This document shows, in pieces, positions 47,978 through 55,391 of a DNA stretch of 64,000 nt. The notes beneath the pieces were generated by a model, which saw only the letters and a program-made list of their open reading frames with translations, had not been told where the DNA came from and did not search any database. The stretch covers positions 129,680 through 193,679 of the forward strand of contig CAZMZF010000001.1 in assembly GCA_964570765.1 (NCBI GenBank), read 5' to 3'. The translations under genes and the position numbers were made by a program. Position 1 is the first letter of the stretch. Each line of letters opens with the position of its first letter. The stretch comes from CAZMZF01 sp964570765 (lineage in GTDB: Bacteria; Zixibacteria; MSB-5A5; RBG-16-43-9).

Positions 47978-49381
47978 ATGAAAGTTCTTTTAATCTATCC
48001 TGATACAAGTCAACAGAGCGTGATACCTAAAAAACTTATCAATATTGAACCTTTAGGGTTAGAATATCTGGCTGGCTCTATTCCTGAACATCAGGTAGAG
48101 ATCTTAGATATGAAGATGGAGAATAACTGGCAAAAGAAATTTGAGGAGTTTCAACCGGAAGTTGTGGGTATTTCTGGAACAGTAATTCACTCTTACCGGA
48201 TGTTAGAGATATTGAAACAAGTAAAGGAGATCGATCCAGAGACTCTAACTGTAGTAGGTGGAACCCATGCCACTTTGGTACCAGAGGATTTTAATCAACC
48301 TTATGTGGATGTGATAGTTTTGGGACACAGAGTCAACTCTTTCAGGCAAATAGTTCAGAAGTTCGAGCAGAAAAAATCTTTTGAGGAAATCGAGGGAATA
48401 GCTTTACCCAAAAAAGACATGTTATATTTTACTCCCATAAAAAATCAGATAACCAGTTTGGACCATCTCCCTTTACCCCGAAGGGATTTAACTCAAAAAT
48501 ATCGCAAAAGATATTTCCATTTAGTCTGGAGACCTACTGCTCTAATAGTTACCTCAGCCGGCTGTCCCTATCAGTGTAATTTCTGTCCCTGCCCGGTTCT
48601 TACCGAAAAAAAATTCTTAAAAAGGTCTCCTGAGTTGGTATTAGAAGAACTATCGCAGATAAAAGAAGAATATATCTATGCCGGGGATGACAACTTTTTC
48701 TTCGATTATCAGCATGCTCTGAAAATCTACCAGTTAATAAAAGATTCAGGTATTAAAAAGCAGTATTATATCTTGAGCCGGGTTGATGAGATAAATCGTC
48801 ATCCGGATATTGTGGAGAAGTGGGCAGAGATCGGACTGAAAAAGGTCTTTTTGGGATTAGAGTCCTATAAAGATGAAGAGCTTAAATCTTTAAATAAAAA
48901 ATGCACAGTGGAGAAAAATAATCGGGCCATAGAAATTTTGCATAAAAACAAAGTTGACCCTTTAGGCGCTTTTGTAATTCAACCTTATTATAAGAAAGAG
49001 GATTTCGATGCACTCTTAGAATATATGGACAAAATGAAGATTTACTATCATGAGTTCACCGTTTTAACCCCTTTCCCCGGGACTGAATTCTTCAATAAAG
49101 TTAAAGATCAATTGATCTTTACAGATACCCGTCTATTCGATTTGGCACATAGTCTTCTTCCTACTGAGCTCCCCTCAGAGGAATTTTATAGATTATATAG
49201 TCAGCTTTATCGGAAAGCATTTTCTCCGCTCAGAGCTTTAAAGATTAAACCTACAGTATCCCCCTTTGCTAAAATGGGTTTTTTAAGACTCTTGCCTGGG
49301 CTTTTTGCTTTATTCTATTCAGGCAGAAAAGCCTATAGAGATCTGGTGAACTTTAAAATCTATTCTCCCAAGTCTTCCTGA
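47978..49381 (+). CDS. B12-binding-domain radical SAM protein
   Basis: 467 residues. The B12-binding-like domain spans about 1-140 (VLLIYPDTSQQSVIPKKLIN, VVGGTHATLVPEDFNQP). The radical SAM domain spans about 185-400 with Cx3Cx2C in SAGCPYQCNFCPCPV, then YIYAGDDNFFFD and KKVFLGLESYKDEELKSLNK. An SPASM-like or helical tail follows. It is related to, but not close to, the enzyme at 37181. The substrate is unknown; such enzymes often modify lipids, hopanoids or cofactors. It has its own terminator upstream and a possible sigma-54 promoter. Confidence 0.9.
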   Translation: MKVLLIYPDTSQQSVIPKKLINIEPLGLEYLAGSIPEHQVEILDMKMENNWQKKFEEFQPEVVGISGTVIHSYRMLEILKQVKEIDPETLTVVGGTHATLVPEDFNQPYVDVIVLGHRVNSFRQIVQKFEQKKSFEEIEGIALPKKDMLYFTPIKNQITSLDHLPLPRRDLTQKYRKRYFHLVWRPTALIVTSAGCPYQCNFCPCPVLTEKKFLKRSPELVLEELSQIKEEYIYAGDDNFFFDYQHALKIYQLIKDSGIKKQYYILSRVDEINRHPDIVEKWAEIGLKKVFLGLESYKDEELKSLNKKCTVEKNNRAIEILHKNKVDPLGAFVIQPYYKKEDFDALLEYMDKMKIYYHEFTVLTPFPGTEFFNKVKDQLIFTDTRLFDLAHSLLPTELPSEEFYRLYSQLYRKAFSPLRALKIKPTVSPFAKMGFLRLLPGLFALFYSGRKAYRDLVNFKIYSPKSS

Positions 49382-49486
49382 TGGGTACTGATTTTCAGGT
49401 TTAATGTCAGGGACTACTCCTGACACTATTATTCATTGTTAAGTTTAGAATTCATTAGAGCAAAAATATCTGAATAAAAATAATGT

Positions 49487-49516
49487 TTGACAAATCAACC
49501 TCCGTTTTAATATATT
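49487..49516 (+). promoter_or_regulatory. Sigma-70-type promoter for the ferredoxin
   Basis: TTGACA (49487-49492), an 18-base spacer and TATATT (49511-49516), about 30 bp before the ferredoxin start. Confidence 0.65.
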
Positions 49517-49546
49517 AAACCTGAAAATGAGGAGGTGATTTATAAA

Positions 49547-49735
49547 ATGGCGATGAAGATAACTGATGAGTGCACTGCTTGCGGACTTTGCCTGCCGGAG
49601 TGTCCTCAAACCGCAATAAGCGAAGAGGATATCTATGTGATTGACCCTAACAAGTGCAATGAGTGCGAAGGCATAGAAGGTGGATCCAAATGTGTGCAGG
49701 TCTGCCCGATTGATTGTATAATCAAAGCTACTTGA
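49547..49735 (+). CDS. 2[4Fe-4S] ferredoxin
   Basis: 62 residues from the ATG at 49547, preceded by GAGGAGGTG. Two cluster motifs are visible: CTACGLCLPEC and a longer CNECEGIEGGSKCVQVC, plus late Cys in PIDC. The insertion of about five residues in the second motif is typical of the chromatiaceae-type (YfhL-like) ferredoxins. It is a low-potential electron carrier; the nearby radical SAM enzymes are possible clients. Confidence 0.92.
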   Translation: MAMKITDECTACGLCLPECPQTAISEEDIYVIDPNKCNECEGIEGGSKCVQVCPIDCIIKAT

Positions 49736-49876
49736 GGCTGTTAGAAAATATATTTTGGGATTTTGAGTATATAAATACGCTGTCGTTTTCCTGCGGATCC
49801 AACTTCGGACCTCAAGGAGCGATAGTGTTTTGACTCATTTCAAGAAGTTTATCATCGACTAACTTCAGGATAAAAA

Positions 49877-50077
49877 GTGAGTGGTAAAACCGTAATAATA
49901 TTAGTCCTTTCATTTTTATTAGTGATTTTCATCTTGCAAAATACCGGAATAGTTTTAATCAAAATACTTTTCTGGTCTTTGCAAATGTCCCGCTCCCTTC
50001 TGGTATTTTTGTTCTTCTTTATGGGATTTATGCTTGGATATTTTATTTTTTCAGCATCAAAGAAAAAAGGGGATTGA
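49877..50077 (+). CDS. LapA/DUF1049-type small membrane protein
   Basis: 66 residues from a GTG. Two membrane helices (VIILVLSFLLVIFILQNTGI, LLVFLFFFMGFMLGYFIFSA) and the QNTGIVLIKILFWSLQMSRS middle match the LapA (DUF1049) pattern. LapA assists lipopolysaccharide biogenesis in proteobacteria; the role here is inferred. It is 24 bp upstream of the archease gene and may share its transcript. Confidence 0.75.
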   Translation: MSGKTVIILVLSFLLVIFILQNTGIVLIKILFWSLQMSRSLLVFLFFFMGFMLGYFIFSASKKKGD

Positions 50078-50101
50078 GTTTAAATTCGCTTATGATCTAA
50101 A

Positions 50102-50530
50102 ATGCAAAAATTCAAATTTTTAGATAATATAGCTATTGCGGATGCAGCTTTTGTGGCTTATGGAAAGACTTTAGAGGAACTCTTTGAGTCCTGCGCTCTG
50201 GCTACTTTTGAGGTAATGGTGGAGACAAAAGGAGTCAAACCTGAGCAGAAAGAAGAAATAAAGATAAAAGATCAGAATCTGGATGACCTTCTATTTGATT
50301 TTATATCCGAGCTTATCTATTTGAAAGATGTCCGGAAGGTCTTTTTTTCTAAGTTCGATTTACTGATAAAAAAAAACAAAGACTATAAATTAAATGGAAC
50401 CGTCTGGGGTGAAAAGATAGATTATAAAAAACAAGAAATTAAAAGAGATGTAAAAGCTATCACTTATCATCTGTTGGAAATTAAGAAGACTGGTGATGGC
50501 TGGAAAGCACAGGTAATTTTAGATACGTGA
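50102..50530 (+). CDS. Archease, RtcB cofactor
   Basis: A 142-residue archease. The N-terminal FLDNIAIADAAFVAYGKTLE and LFESCALATFEVMVETK, the DLLFDFISELIYLKDV helix and the C-terminal VKAITYHLLEIKKTGDGWKA, VILDT are family hallmarks, including the calcium-binding aspartates. Archease speeds RtcB guanylylation and allows many turnovers. The rtcB gene begins eight bases after the stop. Confidence 0.93.
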   Translation: MQKFKFLDNIAIADAAFVAYGKTLEELFESCALATFEVMVETKGVKPEQKEEIKIKDQNLDDLLFDFISELIYLKDVRKVFFSKFDLLIKKNKDYKLNGTVWGEKIDYKKQEIKRDVKAITYHLLEIKKTGDGWKAQVILDT

Positions 50531-50537
50531 GGGGATT

Positions 50538-51983
50538 ATGCAGACTAAAAAAATAGAAGAGTATATCTGGGAGATTCCAGTTACTGAAAAGGAGGGGATG
50601 AGAGTTCCTGCCAGGATTATTGCTTCTGAGAAGATAATGAAAGAGATGGATCAAGGGGTTTTTAACCAGATCACCAATGTAGCTTGTTTGCCCGGTATTC
50701 AAAATTATGCCTATTGTATGCCGGATGGGCACTGGGGTTATGGTTTTCCCATAGGTGGGGTAGCGGCCTTTGATTTGAAAGAGGGGGTTATCTCACCTGG
50801 AGGGATCGGATTTGATATAAATTGTGGAGTGAGGTCTGTTCGCACCAACTTGACTTTTGAAGAGGTTAAGCCCAGGTTGAATGAGCTTATGGATGCCTTG
50901 TTCCGACTCATTCCAGCAGGAGTAGGCTCTACTGGTTTTGTAAAATTGAATACCGAAAGGTTTAAAGAAGTTATGGTCAAAGGCGTGGATTGGTGTATTC
51001 AGAACGGTTATGGCTGGGAAGAGGATCGGGAAAGGATTGAGCAGGGGGGAAGGATTCCAGGAGCTAATCCTGAAAAAGTAAGTCAAAAATCAATCTCCAG
51101 AGGATTAGACCAGTTAGGTACTTTAGGTTCTGGTAATCATTATCTTGAACTGCAGGTGGCTCAGACTGATCGGGTTTTTCATCCAGAAGCAGCAAAGGTA
51201 TTCGGCATAGACAAACCAAATCAGATATTTGTGATGATTCATTGTGGCTCAAGAGGGTTTGGACACCAGATTGCTACAGATTACCTCAGGGTTTTTACTG
51301 AGGCGATGAGAAAGTATAATATCCAGGTCCTGGATAAAGAGCTTGCCTGTGCCCCTTTTAATTCCCCTGAAGGTCAGGATTATTATGGGGCGATGCTCTG
51401 TGCGGCTAATTCTGCTTTTGCCAATCGGCAGGTTATCTTACACAGGATAAGAGAAGCTTTTAGTCAGGTCTTTCATAAGAGCCCATTGGAGTTAGGTATG
51501 CACATAGTATATGATGTCGCACATAACATTGCTAAAATAGAGGAACATCTGGTAAATGGTGGGAAGAAAAAAGTATTAATGCATCGCAAAGGTGCGACTC
51601 GTTCTTTTGGACCGGGTCATCCAGATGTGCCTGACTTCTACAGAAAGATCGGTCAACCGGTAATAGTAGGTGGTTCTATGGAGACTTCATCTTATCTTTT
51701 AGTTGGGACACAAAAAGCTATGGAGATGACAATGGGCTCAACTCTTCATGGTTCTGGCAGGACAATGTCCAGAGAGGCAGCTAAGAGAAAGGTTAGAGGA
51801 TATGAATTAAAGAAATCGATGGAGGAAAGAGGGATTTCTGTCAGGGCAGTATCAATGCCTGGATTAGCTGAAGAGGCGGGTATCGCCTATAAAAACATTT
51901 CTGAAGTGGTGGAAGCAGTGGACCGAGCAGGAATCTCTAGGAAAGTGATAGAACTGAAGCCAATAGGGAATATTAAAGGATAG
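50538..51983 (+). CDS. rtcB: RtcB, RNA 3'-phosphate ligase
   Basis: A 481-residue RtcB, normal length. Conserved blocks are MPDGHWGYGFPIGGVAAFDL, GGIGFDINCGVRSVRTNL (metal-binding Cys), GTLGSGNHYLELQ, HCGSRGFGHQ, the YDVAHNIAKIEEH histidines and the guanylylated His region near STLHGSGRTMSREAAKRKV. RtcB joins 2',3'-cyclic-phosphate or 3'-phosphate RNA to 5'-OH with GTP and Mn2+, used in tRNA or rRNA repair. It is paired with archease upstream. Confidence 0.96.
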   Translation: MQTKKIEEYIWEIPVTEKEGMRVPARIIASEKIMKEMDQGVFNQITNVACLPGIQNYAYCMPDGHWGYGFPIGGVAAFDLKEGVISPGGIGFDINCGVRSVRTNLTFEEVKPRLNELMDALFRLIPAGVGSTGFVKLNTERFKEVMVKGVDWCIQNGYGWEEDRERIEQGGRIPGANPEKVSQKSISRGLDQLGTLGSGNHYLELQVAQTDRVFHPEAAKVFGIDKPNQIFVMIHCGSRGFGHQIATDYLRVFTEAMRKYNIQVLDKELACAPFNSPEGQDYYGAMLCAANSAFANRQVILHRIREAFSQVFHKSPLELGMHIVYDVAHNIAKIEEHLVNGGKKKVLMHRKGATRSFGPGHPDVPDFYRKIGQPVIVGGSMETSSYLLVGTQKAMEMTMGSTLHGSGRTMSREAAKRKVRGYELKKSMEERGISVRAVSMPGLAEEAGIAYKNISEVVEAVDRAGISRKVIELKPIGNIKG

Positions 51984-52595
51984 TTTTATCCGCCAGAGTC
52001 GGACAAAAGTTCAACGGTTTAAAGGATTAAGGGAATAGCTTGTAGGTCGACCGGGTTGAACCCTGGTCGATTATTTTTGTTTTTGGAGTGTATCCGCCTG
52101 AGTGTACTACTTCACAATATTGGTAACACATTTAAGACCTCGTAGGGGCGGAGTTTAACTCCGCCCTGCTGGGTTCGGGTGGAGACAAGCTCTACTCCTA
52201 CGCGATATCCCTTTAACAATCAATAACTTCGTTTATGTGACTCCCACTTTTACAAGTTGCCTTCTCCTTAACTGTTTCTTTTCTACAAAATTATACTATA
52301 AAAAACCGTTACCGAAATACTGAAAAACTACACTTGAGGCGGACAGCTTTACCTAAAAGATTGATAAACCCAGGGGTAGGGGGTGGTGGACTATCCACTG
52401 ATCACTATAAACTATTAACTTATTTTGCCCTACGGGCAAAATAAAAGAGGGTGTTGACTCTGTATGGGTATGGGGGGGTTAGGAATTACCCGAAGTTACA
52501 GACACACCCTCGTTTTCTAATAACCTTTCTGCTCCCAAGCGGATGTAATCATCTGCCTATGATAACATCCAGCGTGAGCAAAGACATCTCTCAAG
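51984..52595. repeat. 612-bp repeat-filled gap after rtcB
   Basis: No gene is supported here. It holds a GGAGTGTATCCGCC fragment (from 52086), GGGGCGGAG-TTTAA-CTCCGCCC (about 52143-52166) within a GTAG...CTAC frame to 52202, a CTGAAAAACTACACTTGAGG remnant of the MITE (from about 52319), and a copy of the unidentified hairpin motif at 52447-52511. Confidence 0.65.
52447..52511. ncRNA. Unidentified hairpin motif (copy 2 of 3)
   Basis: The outer stem GAGGGTGT/ACACCCTC, second stem CTGTA/TACAG and inner stem GGGTA/TACCC have a loop TGGGGGGGTTAGGAAT. It is like 54513-54579 nearly base for base, and like 15866-15934 in architecture. On the minus strand a TTTTATTTT run follows the stem, so it could terminate the M64 gene. 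Confidence 0.45.
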
Positions 52596-54296
52596 TTACA
52601 AATGGCAGGGTTCGAGACCTCCTTTAAAAAGGTAGTTGATCAGATAAACTACATCTGAGACTGTAACCTTTTGGTCAAGGTTGACATCGGCTGATGCTGA
52701 GGGATAAGGTTCAGATCCTCCTTTAAAGAGGTAATTAATCAAGAAGACAACATCTGAGACATTTACTAAATTATCACTATTACAATCACCACACTTGTAA
52801 GAGCCTACTCTAACCTGCCATTCCTTAGAGTCTACTAAAAGATTCTGGGGATCATCCAGGACCATATCGGTTGAGTCAAAAACTGTACCTTTAATTTTGA
52901 AATTACCAGCAGAAGTGCTTACAAAGTTAAATGGATTATTTGAAGATTCTAATTGGTCATTTACAAACCAGTTAACTTTCAAAGAGTGGGTATTAGGAAT
53001 TAAGGTTGTAAATTCAAATGGTATAACAGTTAAAGTATCAATAGTTAAAGTATCAGTTGAAGGAGAGTAGTTATCATATCCGGTTAATCTTTCATATATG
53101 GATTTAATGGTTTGTTCCCGGCAAACTACACAATAATCTATTTGCAAAGACCTCATCATACAGGCATCATAGGTAGGGCGGTAAAGATTATTATAAGAGC
53201 ATCCAAGATAGGCACTTATACCGGGATAACCAATATCTATCCAGCTCTGCCATCCAGGCTGTGATGAACTAGCGTCGCAATTGCAGTTTGACACATTGCC
53301 TGGATAATTTCCATATAGATATTCGTCTGCTAAATAAGCAAAACTATGACCGAGTTCGTGCATATATACATAAGGACCCCAATAACCATTGTAACTTATA
53401 AGATAATCACCACCACTACCACCATAAGTAGGGTCGTTTACCAGAACCGCTATCTCATCATACCAGGGAATAGACTGCGCTGCAGCATATACGCTTTCAT
53501 CCTCTGCACAAATCAATCTGTCAATCCCGGCACACCCGTAATATGTTCCCAGAGCGGTATTGCGATAGACTGGTGGATTTGCTTCAGGATGGTCAGAGCC
53601 ACTTTTTTGAGAAATCACCTTAACTTTATATACATTGAAATAGGTGCTGTATTCATTATACGGTGAAGCAGAGCTAAACATAAAATTTATATAGTCTTGT
53701 ACATCACTGGTGTAGAGAGCTGTGTCATTAATAGTATATCCATCCCCTAAGAAGACAATATCTATACGGTTGGATGGGTCCCCATTATACATTATGGTAT
53801 CTACTTCCCACATTGGATAAAGAGGGGTTTTGTGAACTTGAACAGCAATCTTGTCCAAATCTGTTTGAGATATTTTAGTGCCTTTTGAATCAAAAATATA
53901 AAGATATTTTGCATCAATTAGATAAGGGATTCTGATCTTGAAAAGTTTTTGGTCCTTAAAAATTATCCCACCACTTAAGGCTAAAGATGATGTATCCAAG
54001 AGGTCATAAAATATTATTCTTGGATCTCCAAAATAGGTCTGAAATAATAGCTTACCATCTTGTGAATGGATTTCAATTTTATAACCGTCTTGTAGAAATG
54101 TGGATTGAGGGGCTGAAGTTGAAATTAATATTGCTTCTTTTAATCTTACCTCACCGTTATCTAAATTGAAATAAAGGTCAAGGGATTTACGACTGTTTTC
54201 AGTTGATTGAGAAGTTGAATGTAAAAAAATAAAAAACAGCGATAAATAGAAAATCAGAAGAGCAAAGGAATTTTCAACTCGAATGAGTAGCTTCAT
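52596..54296 (-). CDS. Secreted M64-type zinc metallopeptidase with dockerin
   Basis: 566 residues. The signal peptide spans about 8-30. An N-terminal all-beta region is followed by the M64 (IgA-peptidase-like) catalytic domain at about 170-410: RIDIVFLGDGYTIND, then YVYMHELGHSFAYLADEY, giving the zinc ligands of HExxH plus the downstream DEY. A beta domain at about 415-500 precedes a dockerin type I pair (CGDCNSDNLVNVSDVVFLIN and ADVNLDQKVTVSDVVYLINY), whose Asp/Asn residues fit calcium-binding loops. It is likely surface-exposed. A long-spaced promoter lies upstream. Confidence 0.9.
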   Translation of the reverse strand: MKLLIRVENSFALLIFYLSLFFIFLHSTSQSTENSRKSLDLYFNLDNGEVRLKEAILISTSAPQSTFLQDGYKIEIHSQDGKLLFQTYFGDPRIIFYDLLDTSSLALSGGIIFKDQKLFKIRIPYLIDAKYLYIFDSKGTKISQTDLDKIAVQVHKTPLYPMWEVDTIMYNGDPSNRIDIVFLGDGYTINDTALYTSDVQDYINFMFSSASPYNEYSTYFNVYKVKVISQKSGSDHPEANPPVYRNTALGTYYGCAGIDRLICAEDESVYAAAQSIPWYDEIAVLVNDPTYGGSGGDYLISYNGYWGPYVYMHELGHSFAYLADEYLYGNYPGNVSNCNCDASSSQPGWQSWIDIGYPGISAYLGCSYNNLYRPTYDACMMRSLQIDYCVVCREQTIKSIYERLTGYDNYSPSTDTLTIDTLTVIPFEFTTLIPNTHSLKVNWFVNDQLESSNNPFNFVSTSAGNFKIKGTVFDSTDMVLDDPQNLLVDSKEWQVRVGSYKCGDCNSDNLVNVSDVVFLINYLFKGGSEPYPSASADVNLDQKVTVSDVVYLINYLFKGGLEPCHL

Positions 54297-54334
54297 TATT
54301 TAACCTATTTTTGACAATACAAATTATGTCTTAG

Positions 54335-54365
54335 AGTATAGTAATCAAAAATTTTAATTTGTCAA
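54335..54365 (-). promoter_or_regulatory. Possible promoter of the M64 gene
   Basis: On the minus strand TTGACA (54365-54360) and TATACT (54340-54335) are separated by 19 bases, longer than ideal, about 40 bp ahead of the start. Confidence 0.4.
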
Positions 54366-54512
54366 GTAAATTCCATAAAACAAACTTGAATAGGCAAACT
54401 CAATCTTAATGTATTTAATTTAATCAGTGATATAATTTTCAGAGAGAGCGGGGGAACAATTAACTAATAACTATACACCATTTACTAATTTTGTCCTGCG
54501 GGCAAAATTAAA

Positions 54513-54579
54513 GAGGGTGTTAAGCTCTGTATGGGTAGAGGGGGGCTAGGAACTACCCGAAGTTACAGGGCACACCCTC
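54513..54579. ncRNA. Unidentified hairpin motif (copy 3 of 3)
   Basis: The outer stem GAGGGTGT/ACACCCTC, inner stem GGGTA/TACCC and loop GAGGGGGGCTAGGAAC match copy 2 closely. A run of six Ts follows on the plus strand (54581-54586). It lies between the NarL-type regulator gene and the M64 gene promoter. The rest of the 432-base gap 54297-54728 shows no gene. Confidence 0.45.
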
Positions 54580-54728
54580 GTTTTTTCTTTTTACCATAAT
54601 CAATATAAATTACTGCCAAAATCTGACAATAAGGAAAATACCCTATTTTATTTTAGGGCATATCCTACAAATATTTTGGAGATTTTAAAAAGTTCTGTTT
54701 GAAAAATTATACCCGACATAGAATACAA

Positions 54729-55391
54729 TCATCTTTTAGTATGTAGATCTGTGATTCCTTTACGAATGGCATACTTCACCAATTGAGCTACATCATGGAT
54801 ATTCAATTTCTCCATAATATGAGAGCGGTGGGCATCTACGGTTTTGGCACTGATAAAAAGCTTTGCTGCTACCTCTTTATTGGTATGTCCTTCGGCAATC
54901 AACTGCAGTATTTCTCTTTCCCGGGGGGTTAAAAGGTTGTAAGGTTCTTTTTCTGCCCTTTCAGTTTTTCCAAGAGAAGCCTCTATAACTGATCTGGAAA
55001 TAGAAGGACACAGATAATATTGATTGTTATAAACTGCGCGAATGGCGGAAACCAGTTCCTCAACTGCAACGTCTTTTAAAACATACCCGGAAGCACCAGA
55101 TTGAAGTGCCTGGAGCACGTATTCATCATCCCGGTACATAGTCAAGATCAGCACTTTTACCTCAGGCAGTTTCTTTTTTATCTGCCGGGTGGCTTCAAAT
55201 CCATTTAGATTAGGCATACCGATATCCATCAGAACTACATCTGGTTTGAGCTTAAAAGTTTCTTTTAAAGTTTCCGGACCATCACTGGTTTCACCTATCA
55301 CCTCAAGATCTAGTTGAGATGCAAGCAGGGAGCGAATTCCCTGTCTCAATATCTTGTGATCATCCGCAATCAGTATTTTGATTTTACTCAA
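54729..55391 (-). CDS. NarL/FixJ-type response regulator
   Basis: 220 residues. The receiver has Asp-Asp in ILIADDHKILRQG, acceptor Asp in DVVLMDIGMPNLNG, switch Thr in VLILTMYRD and Lys in YVLKDVA. The LuxR-type helix-turn-helix lies at about 150-210 (LTPREREILQLIAEGHTNKE, VAAKLFISAKTVDAHRSHIM). It overlaps the kinase gene by four bases, marking the pair as one system. Confidence 0.95.
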   Translation of the reverse strand: MSKIKILIADDHKILRQGIRSLLASQLDLEVIGETSDGPETLKETFKLKPDVVLMDIGMPNLNGFEATRQIKKKLPEVKVLILTMYRDDEYVLQALQSGASGYVLKDVAVEELVSAIRAVYNNQYYLCPSISRSVIEASLGKTERAEKEPYNLLTPREREILQLIAEGHTNKEVAAKLFISAKTVDAHRSHIMEKLNIHDVAQLVKYAIRKGITDLHTKR

